Below, piece after piece: positions 1-9,872 of a DNA stretch of 64,000 nucleotides. This DNA is from Eubacterium sp. GTDB lineage: Bacteria; Bacillota; Clostridia; Lachnospirales; Lachnospiraceae. The translations under genes were made by a program, and so were the position numbers. The stretch is from NCBI GenBank assembly GCA_017433295.1, contig JAFRHL010000017.1, forward strand, positions 36,706 through 100,705. The letters run 5' to 3'. The notes beneath the pieces were generated by a model. The model did not search any database. It saw only the letters and a program-made list of their open reading frames with translations, and was not told the origin of the DNA. Each line of letters opens with the position of its first letter. Within the stretch, counting starts at the first letter, position 1.

Positions 1-159
1 CAGCATTCCGGTTTTCTGTCCCCTCATCAATGCCGTGGAGGAAATCAGTATCAGAAGGAGGTTGGGTACCACATCAGCCAGCTTCAGCATCTCAAACACC
101 GATGTCTGCAGGACAAAAAATATAATGATGGTCAGGCCTGTACAAATTATTCTTCTCAT
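1..159 (-). CDS. mreD: Rod shape-determining protein MreD, N-terminal fragment
   Basis: The first 53 codons of an ORF that runs off the left edge. It starts with Met-Arg-Arg-Ile-Ile and is almost wholly hydrophobic (ICTGLTIIIFFVLQ, then VPNLLLILIS), as in MreD, a small polytopic membrane protein of the elongasome. It lies directly downstream of mreC, the position mreD occupies in the standard mreBCD order, with 45 bp between the genes. The identification rests on position plus the hydrophobic profile, because only the N-terminus is present. Confidence 0.8.
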   Translation of the reverse strand, partial: MRRIICTGLTIIIFFVLQTSVFEMLKLADVVPNLLLILISSTALMRGQKTGML

Positions 160-204
160 AATAACTATCTAACCTTTATTACTTTTCTTAAAAAAGGCAT
201 ACAC

Positions 205-1074
205 TCAGCCTGAACTTCCAGACCCTTCGGGCACCTGCTTGAGATCAGTGATCACAAGCACATTCTGCAGATGCTGAAAATCCACAACAGGGGTAACCTT
301 TGCCGACTTGGTCAGGTTCGATGTATCTGTCAGAATATTACTAACCGTACCGATCCGCAGACCGGGAAGGTACTTTGAGCTGATATGGGATGTGACCAGC
401 TCTTCTCCTTCATTGATCCTGGCATCTTTACTGATATAAATAACATCTATTGTCCCATCTTTAAAAATGGTTCCCGTATTGCCCTTTACAATACAGGTAT
501 CTTTGGAATTCAGCACCATGGCGCTGACCCTGCTGTCATCCTCAATGATGGACCTGACCTTTGCGTAATTACTTCCCACTTCCGTTACGATGCCAACCAG
601 GCCGTTGCCCGCCAGCACGTTCATGTTAACGGTAATTCCGTCTTTTTTGCCCTTGTCGATCAGAAAGGTCTCATACCAGTTCCCTCCGCCATTGCTGATG
701 ACTCTGGCACCCACTTTGTTATAATCTGTGTAGGCCTGATCAAGCTGCAGCAGGCCCCGAAGTTCGGAAAGCTCGGCCTGTCCGGTGGCCAGCCTGCTGT
801 TCTCGTCCTGCAGTTCCTCCACCCTGGCAGTGAGAGCTTCGTTTTCTGCCTGCAGCTCTTTCATACTCTTAAAGGAATGCAGGCGTCCGTCTGCCCATGA
901 ACCGACTGAGTTCAGTCCCTCCTGCATGGGAACGATAAATACTGCCGCAATATTGGTAAAGGGAGCAGACACTCCTTTAAAAAGCACACTGAGTGACAGC
1001 AGAGCACCGCATATAACGGTCAGGAGAATCAGCAAAAGCTTGGGCGATAACTCAAAATTATGACGATTTCTCAT
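205..1074 (-). CDS. mreC: Rod shape-determining protein MreC
   Basis: A 289-residue protein of the MreC family, a membrane-anchored periplasm-side scaffold that links MreB filaments to the peptidoglycan synthases of lateral wall growth. One N-terminal transmembrane segment lies at about residues 12-34. A heptad-rich coiled coil follows at about 68-105 (LQAENEAL, VEELQDENSRL), and then the beta-barrel domain with the typical GNGLVGIVTEVG and DDSRVSA stretches. The length is normal for the family. The start has a GGGAG ribosome site about 8 bases upstream. It sits 15 bp after mreB and before mreD, presumably in one transcript. Confidence 0.96.
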   Translation of the reverse strand: MRNRHNFELSPKLLLILLTVICGALLSLSVLFKGVSAPFTNIAAVFIVPMQEGLNSVGSWADGRLHSFKSMKELQAENEALTARVEELQDENSRLATGQAELSELRGLLQLDQAYTDYNKVGARVISNGGGNWYETFLIDKGKKDGITVNMNVLAGNGLVGIVTEVGSNYAKVRSIIEDDSRVSAMVLNSKDTCIVKGNTGTIFKDGTIDVIYISKDARINEGEELVTSHISSKYLPGLRIGTVSNILTDTSNLTKSAKVTPVVDFQHLQNVLVITDLKQVPEGSGSSG

Positions 1075-1089
1075 GCTTACACTCCCGGA

Positions 1090-2136
1090 TTATTGGAAAT
1101 CAGACTCCTGTAAGTTATAGGCCATTCTCTCATATACCGGATTCTCCATGATCATACCCAGACCCTTTACAACGGTCAGTTCCGGGTCATCCACCTTCAT
1201 TATATTGAGACCGGTCTCCTCACGGATCAGGCTGTCCAGATTCTTGATATATGTGGAGCCTCCGGTCATGCAGATACCGTCATGCATGATATCCATGGAT
1301 AATTCCGGCGGAGTCTTCTCCAGAATAAACTTAATGGCATCTATTACCGAGGACATACTCTCGGACATGGCTTCATATACCAGGTGATTCGTGACCACTA
1401 CCCGGCTGGGAAGCCCTGTAATGAGATTCCTTCCCATGACATCACTGGTAATGTCCTCTTCCTCCTGTATTCCGCTGGCCAGCTGCATCTTCAGCCTTTC
1501 AGCGCTCTTCATGCCGATCACCAGATTATGCTTCTTCTTAACTGCCTGCTGTATGGCTTCGTCAAACCTGGTCCCGCCGATCTTAAGAAGCCGGCTCTGA
1601 ACGATACCGCCCAGACTGATGAGGCTGATCTCAGTGGTATCGGCACCGATATTGACGATCAGCCTTCCTGTGGCATCCAGCACGTCAAGCCCTGCCCCCA
1701 GGGCATCTGCTATCGGCTTCTCCACGATCCGGATCTTTTTGGTTTTCAGTGAAGAACTGGCGATCAGATCATAAAATGCTCTCTTTTCAACCTCGGTTAT
1801 GTCTGTGGGAACTGCAATGTAAAACTCGGAATTGCCGTTGGCGACAAGGCCTTCCGGTGTATTCTTCCCCCTGGCCACCTTAAAATACATCTGTATCATG
1901 ATCTGCATGGCTGTAAAATCAGCTATGACGCCGTTGATGATGGGCTGTCTTACTTCAATATTCTGCGGAGCCTTCTCATACATGGAATAGGCTTCGTCTC
2001 CTATAGCCAGCGGATCCTTCTCTCTTCTTTTTACATTGGCGATCATATTCTTCTGGTGGACTACCACACCTGCGCCTTTCTGGTAGATCTTCAAAGAGTT
2101 CGTCCCCATATCAATTCCGTATATTTTGTCCGCCAT
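1090..2136 (-). CDS. mreB: Actin-like cell-shape protein MreB
   Basis: Bacterial actin of the MreB/Mbl family, which polymerises under the membrane and directs lateral wall synthesis. The nucleotide-binding signature is clear: IDMGTNSLKIY near the N-terminus (phosphate 1), GADTTEISLISLGG (phosphate 2) and GGSTYIKNLD (adenosine pocket). An in-frame GTG lies just upstream, but the ATG at 2136 is preferred because AGGGGA is 8 bases before it. That gives 348 residues, a usual length. It heads the mreBCD group and follows radC, a common clostridial order. MreB and the paralogue Mbl cannot be told apart with certainty; mreC adjacency favours MreB. Confidence 0.95.
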   Translation of the reverse strand: MADKIYGIDMGTNSLKIYQKGAGVVVHQKNMIANVKRREKDPLAIGDEAYSMYEKAPQNIEVRQPIINGVIADFTAMQIMIQMYFKVARGKNTPEGLVANGNSEFYIAVPTDITEVEKRAFYDLIASSSLKTKKIRIVEKPIADALGAGLDVLDATGRLIVNIGADTTEISLISLGGIVQSRLLKIGGTRFDEAIQQAVKKKHNLVIGMKSAERLKMQLASGIQEEEDITSDVMGRNLITGLPSRVVVTNHLVYEAMSESMSSVIDAIKFILEKTPPELSMDIMHDGICMTGGSTYIKNLDSLIREETGLNIMKVDDPELTVVKGLGMIMENPVYERMAYNLQESDFQ

Positions 2137-2188
2137 CACTGTTTCCCCTTTCTATATCAGTCTGATTTAAGTATCTTTATAATCCATG

Positions 2189-2887
2189 TTATATCAGCTG
2201 CTGTTCTTTCATGCTGATAAAGCAGTTATCCCCTATGATCACATGATCCAGCAGGGGAATCCCCAGCAGGTCTCCCGCTTCCCTGATCCTTCTGGTTATA
2301 AGCATATCCTCCCGGCTGGGTTCGGGACAGCCCGAAGGATGATTATGGATCAGGACCACCGTTGCGGCGTTATACCGGAAAACCTCCTGAAATATCTCCC
2401 TGACCGGAACCAGGGCTCCGTTCTCGGTCCCCCGGGATAGTACGATCTCCTTAAGGAGCCGGTGTCTTCCATCCAGCAGCAGGAGCAGGACCCGCTCTTT
2501 CTCCAGATGACGCATATGCTCCATATAATACGCCGCAATATATTCCGGTGAGCTGAACTCCCCATCTTCCGGCACACTGGCCCGGGCAATCCTGCGGGAA
2601 AGCTCCAGCATACATAAAATCTGTGACGCTTTGATGTTGCCGATTCCGGGAATCTTAAGCAGGGTCTCCCTGTCCATGTGACAAAGACCCAGCAGGCCTT
2701 TTCTGGTGGGATGAGCCGATAAAAGCTCCCAGGCCATCTCCAGAACACTCTGCTCCCTGCTTCCGGTTCGCAGAATTACAGCCAGAAGCTCGCCATCGCT
2801 CAAAGTCTCCGGGCCAGTCTCCTGGCATTTCTCATAGGGACGTTCCGTCACTGGTCTTTCTTTCATTGTCTTAAACCGCTTTTCCAT
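2189..2887 (-). CDS. radC: RadC family JAB/MPN-domain protein
   Basis: RadC-like protein (UPF0758) with a helix-hairpin-helix DNA-binding motif (LLKIPGIGNIKA, about residues 76-87) followed by a JAB1/MPN metalloprotease-like domain. The metal ligands are seen as HNHPSG, then Ser and Asp in PSREDM. Its cellular role is unsettled; early claims of DNA repair were not upheld. The longer reading from 2938 begins in a hydrophobic stretch without a ribosome site. The ATG at 2887 has GGGAGG 5 bases upstream and gives the normal 232 residues. It lies immediately upstream of mreB, as in many Firmicutes. Confidence 0.93.
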   Translation of the reverse strand: MEKRFKTMKERPVTERPYEKCQETGPETLSDGELLAVILRTGSREQSVLEMAWELLSAHPTRKGLLGLCHMDRETLLKIPGIGNIKASQILCMLELSRRIARASVPEDGEFSSPEYIAAYYMEHMRHLEKERVLLLLLDGRHRLLKEIVLSRGTENGALVPVREIFQEVFRYNAATVVLIHNHPSGCPEPSREDMLITRRIREAGDLLGIPLLDHVIIGDNCFISMKEQQLI

Positions 2888-3061
2888 AATACCTCCCTGA
2901 AGTCTCTCCAAAAGGCACATAAAAAGCAGAACAATCAAAAATTATTCTAGCACAGAAAAAAGTTTTTGTATATAGATGAAACATGAGGGATATTTAACTT
3001 TTTGTGTCAAATATTAAGATTTTGTAACCGCCGGCAGAGAATCCATCGGGATTAACAGCCG

Positions 3062-4348
3062 TCAAAGCTTGATTTTCCCTGTCTTATAAATCTTCTCCAG
3101 GGACATCATAATGCCATATTTAGCGTGCTCAAAGGTGAGCCCTCCCTGGAAATATACAGCATAGGGCTCCCTGATGGGGCCATCGGCGCTTAATTCTATG
3201 GAGGAGCCTGAAACAAAGGCTCCCGCTGCCATGATCACCTTGGAATCATAGCCCGGCATATCCCAGGGCTCCGGCCTGACAAAGCTGTCCACCGGCGCCG
3301 CTGCCTGGATCCCCTCACAAAAAGCACACATAAGTTCCGGATCATGGAATTCCACTGCCTGGATGATGTCATGCCGGCTTTCCTTATTATCCGGAATCAC
3401 CGTAAAACCCAGGCTTTCATAGACTTCGGCGGCAAAAACCGCTGCTTTAACAGCTCCCTTAACCACCGTGGGCGCAAGAAAGAGGCCCTGGAGAAACTGG
3501 CTTGTGACACCGAGAGTGGCCCCCACCTCTTTTCCCAGACCGGGGGAAGTCAGACGATATGCTGCCCTTGCTATGCACTCCCGGGTCCCGCAGAGATAGC
3601 CACCCGTGGGTGCCAGGCCGCCGCCGGGATTCTTGATGAGGGAACCCACCACCAGGTCCGCTCCAACCTCTGAGGGTTCCGAAAGTTCAACAAATTCCCC
3701 ATAACAGTTATCCACCATGCAGATCACATCGGGTGTTCTCTCTTTAATAAATGTAATCAGCCGGCCTATCCTTTCCACGGAAAGGGTGGGCCTTGAAGCA
3801 TATCCCTTCGATCTCTGAATTGTGACCATCTTTGTCTTCTTATTGATGGCTTTTTCAATCCCCTCGAAATCAAAGCTTCCGTCATCCAGCAGATCCACCT
3901 GCCGGTAACTGATCCCGTACTCAGCCAGCGACCCGACAGACGGCCGGATCCCGATGACCTCCTCCAGGGTATCATAGGGTTTCCCCACCGGAGAAAGCAG
4001 CTCATCCCCCGGACGCAGCTGACTCATCAGGGCCAGGGCCAGGGCATGGGTCCCGCAGGTGATCTGGGGCCTTACCAGGGCGTCTTCCGTTTTAAACACA
4101 TCCGCGTAGATCCCCTCCAGGGCTTCTCTTCCCGTATCGTTATATCCATATCCTGTGGTGCCCGCAAAGCAGGCTTCCGAAAGCCGGTTTTTCTGCATGG
4201 CGGAAAGCACCTTCATCTGATTGCATTCCGCGATACGGTCGATTTCTTCAAACCTTTCCTTAAGACCCTTCTCTATGCCGGCACAGAAGTCAAAGACCGG
4301 CTCCGATATTCCCATTTCTCCATAATATTGTTTTAATGTTCGGTTCAT
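3062..4348 (-). CDS. Methionine gamma-lyase family PLP-dependent protein (YnbB-like)
   Basis: A 428-residue fold-type I PLP enzyme of the Met_gamma_lyase family, often named aluminium-resistance protein or YnbB. The lysine expected to bind PLP is in TIQRSKGYASRP. Upstream are the cofactor-binding GTHALALAL and the VDNCYGEF aspartate region; NPGGGLAPTGGY is also typical. Substrate and pathway are not established for this family, so the enzyme name is by homology only. It follows miaA by 40 bp, as ynbB lies near miaA/hfq in Bacillus and clostridia; here hfq is absent. A GAGGAAAATAT ribosome site supports the start. Confidence 0.9.
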   Translation of the reverse strand: MNRTLKQYYGEMGISEPVFDFCAGIEKGLKERFEEIDRIAECNQMKVLSAMQKNRLSEACFAGTTGYGYNDTGREALEGIYADVFKTEDALVRPQITCGTHALALALMSQLRPGDELLSPVGKPYDTLEEVIGIRPSVGSLAEYGISYRQVDLLDDGSFDFEGIEKAINKKTKMVTIQRSKGYASRPTLSVERIGRLITFIKERTPDVICMVDNCYGEFVELSEPSEVGADLVVGSLIKNPGGGLAPTGGYLCGTRECIARAAYRLTSPGLGKEVGATLGVTSQFLQGLFLAPTVVKGAVKAAVFAAEVYESLGFTVIPDNKESRHDIIQAVEFHDPELMCAFCEGIQAAAPVDSFVRPEPWDMPGYDSKVIMAAGAFVSGSSIELSADGPIREPYAVYFQGGLTFEHAKYGIMMSLEKIYKTGKIKL

Positions 4349-4388
4349 ATATTTTCCTCAGAAAAAAACTGATTCTTAAAAAATCTGT

Positions 4389-5360
4389 TTATCCACTGTA
4401 AATCCCTTTTGTTTTTAATATCTTTAGCATTTCATCAAGGACCTGCTTCTCATCGGAAAAGTTCCCTTTGCTGATCCAGACGATCTCCCTTTCCCGGCGG
4501 AACCAGGTAAGCTGTCTCTTTGCAAAATGCCTGGTATCCTTTTTTATCTGATCCACCGTTTCCTCCAGGGAAGCTTTCTTTTCAAAATAATCAAAGAACT
4601 CTTTATAGCCGATTCCCTGCATGGAAACCAGATCTCTGCCATAGCCTGCCTGCCAGAGACTTCTGACCTCTTCTTCCAGGCCCTCCCCCATCATCCGGTC
4701 CACTCTTTCGTTGATCCGTTTATACAGGTCTTCCCTGTTCATCTCCAGGACAAAACAGGCAAAATTATAAGGAGAGATCCGTTCTCTCTGCTGTCTGTTA
4801 TGTTCCGAAAGCTTTTCACCGGTCTCATGATAAAACTCCAGGGCCCGGATCACACGTTTTGCATTATTGCTGTGTACTGATGCAGCATACTCGGGATCCA
4901 CCTCCTCAAGCATCCCGTGAAGATACCGGCTCCCCTTCTCCGACAGGAGTCTTCTTAATTCCTTCCGGTATCCTTCCTCTTCATCATGGCTTGAGAAGTC
5001 AATGTCATAAAGAAGGGCCTGAATGTAAAAACCCGTCCCTCCCACAATGATGGGAATACGCCCCCTGCGGCGGATCTGTTCCATGGCCTTAAGGGCACGG
5101 CGTTTGAACTCCACAACATTAAACTCCTCCGAAGGGTCCATCTCATCCACCAGATAATGGGGAATTCCATCCATCTCCTCAGGAGTGATCTTGGCAGTTC
5201 CGATATTCATTTTTTTATAGATCTGCATGGAATCAGCGCTGATGATCTCGCCCCCCACAGCCTTTGCCAGCTGTATGGAAAGATTTGTCTTGCCCACGGC
5301 TGTAGGTCCGGTAAGAATGATCAGTGGTTCCCGGGAATTAGTTTTTGATATGGTTCCCAT
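4389..5360 (-). CDS. miaA: tRNA dimethylallyltransferase MiaA
   Basis: Transfers the dimethylallyl group from DMAPP to N6 of A37 in tRNAs that read codons starting with U. The P-loop GPTAVGKTNLS is at about residues 18-28, followed by ISADSMQIYKKMNIGTAK, the substrate-binding region shared by isopentenyltransferases, and by HYLVDE and GGTGFYIQAL. At 323 residues it has normal length. It starts 5 bp after mutL, with AAGGAT inside the end of mutL, so translation is probably coupled. MiaB, which methylthiolates the product i6A37, is encoded in the same cluster. Confidence 0.97.
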   Translation of the reverse strand: MGTISKTNSREPLIILTGPTAVGKTNLSIQLAKAVGGEIISADSMQIYKKMNIGTAKITPEEMDGIPHYLVDEMDPSEEFNVVEFKRRALKAMEQIRRRGRIPIIVGGTGFYIQALLYDIDFSSHDEEEGYRKELRRLLSEKGSRYLHGMLEEVDPEYAASVHSNNAKRVIRALEFYHETGEKLSEHNRQQRERISPYNFACFVLEMNREDLYKRINERVDRMMGEGLEEEVRSLWQAGYGRDLVSMQGIGYKEFFDYFEKKASLEETVDQIKKDTRHFAKRQLTWFRREREIVWISKGNFSDEKQVLDEMLKILKTKGIYSG

Positions 5361-5365
5361 GATTC

Positions 5366-7219
5366 TTATCCTTGTATCCTCTTAAATTTCTTCTCCATTT
5401 CATACTTTGTCATGGATATGATGGTGGGTCTGCCGTGGGGACACTGGTAAGGATTCTCCAGGGCCAGAAGCTGATCCAGCAGACTGTCCATCTCTTTATA
5501 ACTTAAGGTCTGGTTTCCCTTGACCGCCGCCTTACAGGCCATGGCGGCCAGCCGGTCCGTGATGACTGACAGATCCGGCCCGGTGGTCCCCTCCTCTATA
5601 TGATCCAGCAGTTCAACAAAAAGATCCTGCTGATCTAAATCATACAGATTGTCCGGAACCGCCCGGATGCACCAGGCATCCTCTCCGAACTCTTCCATCT
5701 GGTATCCCAGAGCCTCAAAGGCATCCCGGCACATGAGGTAACGGTTCTTCTCCTTCATATTAAAATGAAGCACCACAGGCGGCGCCACCAGCTGAGAGTG
5801 AATGGTCTTCTCCTCAAGAGATTTCCTCAGTTTTTCGTACATCACTTTCTCATGGGCGGCGTGCTGGTCCACGAAAAACAGCTTATCCTCAAACTCTACG
5901 ATCCAGTAGGTCTTAAAAACCTGTCCGATAAGCCTGTGCCGGGGCCTCGCCGCTTCTGAGAGAAAAGGTATTTCAGAAAGACTCATCTGTTTTCCAGCCG
6001 GGGTCTTCTCTGCCGGTTCCGGATCCGCAGGCCGGACAGGCTCCCTTCTTTCGTCTGTGTGATACGTATCCGGCTGTTTTACCGTAGAAGCCTGAGGATA
6101 TGTCTCCGGCTGCTTTACCATAGAGGCCTGAGTAATCTCTCTTCTCTTTTTTTCAAAGGGCTCCGGGGCTGAAACCGGGGACTTTGCGGTTTTTTTCCTC
6201 TCCCTGCCCAGGCTGACCGAAGAAATCAGCTCCTTTTTGATAAAGCTGTTCTTCACCGCGGTCATTACAGCCGAGTATAACTCCTCTCCGTTTTTAAAAC
6301 GCATTTCCATCTTGGCCGGGTGAACATTTACATCAAAGAGACGGGAATCCATCTCGATCATGAGGACGGCAAAGGGAAACTTATGTACCATATTATGCCC
6401 CTTATAACCGTCTTCCAGTCCCCGGGCAATGATCTGATTCTTTAAATACCTGCCATTGACAAAATAGTTTTCATAATTACGGTTGCCCCTCGATATCACG
6501 GGTTTTCCCGCAAATCCGCTGACCCGGATACCGGCCTCCTCATGGTCCACGGGCAGAAGGTTCATGGCGATATCCCGTCCGAAAATGTGATAAATAACGT
6601 CCTTTAGGCTGCCATTTCCCGCCGTGGAGATCTTATTTTTATTATCGGAGATAAATTTAAAGGAGATGTCCGGATGACTCAGGGCCAGCCGCTGCACAAA
6701 GGCCTCCACATATCCTGCCTCTGTCATGGAAGACTTTAAAAATTTTCTTCTGGCCGGTGTATTGTAGAAAAGATTCCTCACCACAAAGGTGGTTCCTTCC
6801 GGACAGCCGATCTCCTCGCAGGAGATCTCCTCACTTCCTTCGATGATGTAACGTACGCCCGAAATACCTTCATCCGTTTTGGTAATGAGCTCCACCTTGG
6901 CAACAGCACAGATGCTGGACAGGGCTTCTCCCCTGAAGCCCAGGGACCGGACCGTCGTAAGGTCCTCAGCTGAAGCGATCTTGCTGGTGGCATGGCGCAG
7001 GAAGGCCTTTCTGATCTGGTCCTTCTCTATGCCCGTGCCATTGTCAGTGATACGGATAAAATCAATGCCCCCGCCCTTTATTTCTATGGTGACCGCTGTG
7101 GAGCGGGCATCCACCGCATTTTCCACCAGCTCCTTGACGATGGAGGCCGGTCTTTCCACTACTTCACCGGCTGCGATCTGGTTGATGGTATTCTGATCAA
7201 GAACATGTATTTCTGACAT
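5366..7219 (-). CDS. mutL: DNA mismatch repair protein MutL
   Basis: Mismatch-repair matchmaker and nicking endonuclease. The N-terminal GHKL ATPase shows NQIAAGEVVERP, ENAVDA, DNGTGI and FRGEALSSI. A variable linker of about 90 residues contains two near-identical Lys-Gln-Pro-containing repeats (VKQPETYPQAS, VKQPDTYHTD). The C-terminal domain carries the metal-binding endonuclease motif DQHAAHEKVMYE plus ACK and CPHGRP, so this is an incising MutL, as expected where MutH is absent. The ATG at 7219 (AGAGGAT 6 bases upstream) is chosen over an upstream start that would overlap mutS. It follows mutS by 4 bp. Confidence 0.97.
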   Translation of the reverse strand: MSEIHVLDQNTINQIAAGEVVERPASIVKELVENAVDARSTAVTIEIKGGGIDFIRITDNGTGIEKDQIRKAFLRHATSKIASAEDLTTVRSLGFRGEALSSICAVAKVELITKTDEGISGVRYIIEGSEEISCEEIGCPEGTTFVVRNLFYNTPARRKFLKSSMTEAGYVEAFVQRLALSHPDISFKFISDNKNKISTAGNGSLKDVIYHIFGRDIAMNLLPVDHEEAGIRVSGFAGKPVISRGNRNYENYFVNGRYLKNQIIARGLEDGYKGHNMVHKFPFAVLMIEMDSRLFDVNVHPAKMEMRFKNGEELYSAVMTAVKNSFIKKELISSVSLGRERKKTAKSPVSAPEPFEKKRREITQASMVKQPETYPQASTVKQPDTYHTDERREPVRPADPEPAEKTPAGKQMSLSEIPFLSEAARPRHRLIGQVFKTYWIVEFEDKLFFVDQHAAHEKVMYEKLRKSLEEKTIHSQLVAPPVVLHFNMKEKNRYLMCRDAFEALGYQMEEFGEDAWCIRAVPDNLYDLDQQDLFVELLDHIEEGTTGPDLSVITDRLAAMACKAAVKGNQTLSYKEMDSLLDQLLALENPYQCPHGRPTIISMTKYEMEKKFKRIQG

Positions 7220-7223
7220 TTGT

Positions 7224-9872
7224 TTATCCTCTGCATTTTGACTGGAGATCATACAAAAGGTTCAGGGCCATGATGGGGGTCATATTTGAAAGGTCTGCCT
7301 TCTTGATCTCCTCCTCCACAGGACTGTCTTTGATCTCCACGGGCATGATCCCCATGGATTCAAAAAGGGAAAGCTGTACCGGCTCCTCCTCGGATTCCTT
7401 CCGGCCGATCTGCTTTGCCTTCAGGGCGATATCAGACTGCTCCAGCTGGCCGGCGATCTCCTCTGCCCGCCGGATCACCTCTTCCGGGACCCCTGCCAGT
7501 CTGGCCACTGCGATACCGTAGCTTTTATCTGCGCTTCCTTTTATGATCTTTCTTAAAAAGACAATATTGTCTCCCTTTTCCTGTACCGCAATACAATAAT
7601 TATTCACCCCGGGGAGCCTGCCCTCCAGTTCCGTCAGCTCATGATAATGTGTCGCAAAAAGGGTCTTTGCCCCGGCAAGGCTGTGATTGGTGATGTATTC
7701 CACCACAGCCCAGGCAATGGAAAGCCCGTCGAAGGTGCTGGTCCCCCGGCCGATCTCATCCAGGATCAGCAGGCTGTCCCGGCTGGCATGCCGGAGGATG
7801 TTGGCTACCTCACTCATTTCCACCATAAAGGTACTCTGGCCCGATGCCAGGTCATCTGAAGCGCCGACCCTGGTAAAGATCCTGTCCACCAGGCCTATGC
7901 TGGCAGATCTGGCAGGAACAAAGGACCCGATCTGGGCCATCAGCGTAATCAGGGCAGTCTGTCTCATGTAGGTTGATTTTCCGGCCATATTGGGTCCGGT
8001 GATAATGCTGATCCGGTTCTTTTTATGATCAAGATAGGTATCATTTGCCACAAAAAGGTCGTCCTTCATCATTTTCTCCACCACCGGATGCCTGCCATCC
8101 TTGATATCAATGATACCCCTCTGGTTAATGGAGGGACGCACATAGGAATTCTGTTCCGCCACCAGGGCCAGGGAGGCAAAGGCATCGGTCCAGGCAATCA
8201 CTTTTGCCGTTTTCTGGATCCTCTCAATCTGCCCGGCCAGCTTCTCCCTGATGGCCACATAGAGCTCATATTCCAGAGAGCACAATTTATCCTGGGCCCC
8301 TGAAATGGTGTTGGCCAGCTCCGAGAGTTCTTCTGTGACATACCTTTCCGCATTGGCCAGGGTCTGCCGGCGGATAAAGTAATCCGGCACCAGGTCCTGA
8401 TAGGAGTTGGTCACCTCCAGAAAATAGCCGAAAACCTTGTTGTATTTGATCCGGAGATTCTTGATCCCGGTTTTTTCTCTCTCTTTTTCCTCCAGCTGTG
8501 CCAGCCAGGTCTTACCGTTGGTCCCGGCCTCCTTCAGGCGGTCGATCTCCTGGTTATAACCTTTTTTGAAAATACCGCCTTCTTTAATGGGTATGGGCGG
8601 ATCTTCATCGATGGACTCTTCCAGCAGCACATAAAGATCCTCCAGGGTATCCAGGTCCTCGGCCATCCTGGAAAGGAGACCTTTGGAAAACTGGGCCAGG
8701 ATGTCCTTGATATAGGGAAGATACTGAATGGATGTCTTAAAGGAGATCAGGTCTCTGGGATTGGCGGACCGGTAGCTTATCTTCATGGTCAGCCGCTCCA
8801 GATCATAAATGGAATTCATATACTCCCGGAGTTCTTCCCGGGCCATGACATTATTTTTCAGCATGTCAACGGCATCCAGCCGGTCATTGATCTCTTTCTT
8901 CTTTATCAGAGGCTGCTCCACCATCTTTCGCAGCATCCTGGCACCCATGGCCGTCCTGGTCTTATCCAGCACCCAGAGCAGGCTGCCTCTTTTACTTTTT
9001 TCCCTGAGGGTCTCGCAAAGCTCCAGGTTTCTCCTGGTGGAGCTGTCAAGAACCATATAATTCTGCGTGGAATAGGGAACCAGCTCCATCAGATGGGACA
9101 GGGATGTTTTCTGGGTCTCATGCAGGTACTGGAGCAGGGCTCCGCTGGCAATAACGGCAAAGGGAAGGTCTGCAAGTCCGATCCCCTTTAAGCTGATCAG
9201 GCCATACTGGTCTCTGATCATCTCCTCACAATGCCCGGATTCAAAATAATAGCTTTCCACCGGACTTATGGCCGCTCCGATCTTTTCTTTTATATATGTA
9301 AAATCCATACCGCAGATACAAAAGGCATCATTGCAGATGATCTCCGACGGCTGGAATTTATTCATCTCATCAAAGAGCGCATCCTGGTACTGTATCTGGG
9401 TGGTGCGGAACTCTCCGGTGGAGAGGTCGCATACGGCAATACCGAACAGTTCATTTTCACAGAAAATGCTCATGATGTAATTGTTCTTTGATTCATCCAG
9501 ACTCTGGGTCAAAGTATTGGTCCCCGGAGTCACAATGCGGATCACATCCCGCTTAACCAGGCCCCGGGCCTCTTTGGGATCCTCCACCTGCTCACAGATG
9601 GCGATCCGGTATCCTTTCTCCACCAGCTTATTGATATAGGGCTCGCAGGAGTGGAAGGGTACGCCGCACATGGGGGCTCTTTCTTCCTGGCCGCAGTTCT
9701 TTCCCGTCAATGTGATCTCCAGCTCCCTGGAGGCCGTGATGGCATCTTCATAGAACATCTCATAGAAGTCACCCAGTCGGTAGAAAAGAATACAGTCTTT
9801 ATATTTGTTTTTTATCTCAAAGTACTGTTCCATCATAGGAGTCAGCTTCGAAGCTTTAGATGCCATCTTCAC
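7224..9872 (-). CDS. mutS: DNA mismatch repair protein MutS
   Basis: Mismatch-recognition ATPase of 880-882 residues. The mismatch-wedge Phe-X-Glu is in GDFYEMF at about residues 34-40. The C-terminal ABC-type ATPase has Walker A GPNMAGKSTYMRQ, Walker B LILDEIGRGTSTFDG and ATHYHEL. The C-terminus ends LNLLYDLQSK, the region that binds MutL and the clamp. Two starts are possible: the GTG at 9872 and an ATG at 9866. Both overlap the end of miaB and use the GGAAGG site there. mutL follows directly. Confidence 0.97.
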   Translation of the reverse strand: MKMASKASKLTPMMEQYFEIKNKYKDCILFYRLGDFYEMFYEDAITASRELEITLTGKNCGQEERAPMCGVPFHSCEPYINKLVEKGYRIAICEQVEDPKEARGLVKRDVIRIVTPGTNTLTQSLDESKNNYIMSIFCENELFGIAVCDLSTGEFRTTQIQYQDALFDEMNKFQPSEIICNDAFCICGMDFTYIKEKIGAAISPVESYYFESGHCEEMIRDQYGLISLKGIGLADLPFAVIASGALLQYLHETQKTSLSHLMELVPYSTQNYMVLDSSTRRNLELCETLREKSKRGSLLWVLDKTRTAMGARMLRKMVEQPLIKKKEINDRLDAVDMLKNNVMAREELREYMNSIYDLERLTMKISYRSANPRDLISFKTSIQYLPYIKDILAQFSKGLLSRMAEDLDTLEDLYVLLEESIDEDPPIPIKEGGIFKKGYNQEIDRLKEAGTNGKTWLAQLEEKEREKTGIKNLRIKYNKVFGYFLEVTNSYQDLVPDYFIRRQTLANAERYVTEELSELANTISGAQDKLCSLEYELYVAIREKLAGQIERIQKTAKVIAWTDAFASLALVAEQNSYVRPSINQRGIIDIKDGRHPVVEKMMKDDLFVANDTYLDHKKNRISIITGPNMAGKSTYMRQTALITLMAQIGSFVPARSASIGLVDRIFTRVGASDDLASGQSTFMVEMSEVANILRHASRDSLLILDEIGRGTSTFDGLSIAWAVVEYITNHSLAGAKTLFATHYHELTELEGRLPGVNNYCIAVQEKGDNIVFLRKIIKGSADKSYGIAVARLAGVPEEVIRRAEEIAGQLEQSDIALKAKQIGRKESEEEPVQLSLFESMGIMPVEIKDSPVEEEIKKADLSNMTPIMALNLLYDLQSKCRG

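Noticed and set aside
2189-2938. Longer start for radC at 2938
   Set aside because: The extra 17 residues are hydrophobic and unlike the family, and the GGGAGG site is placed for the start at 2887.
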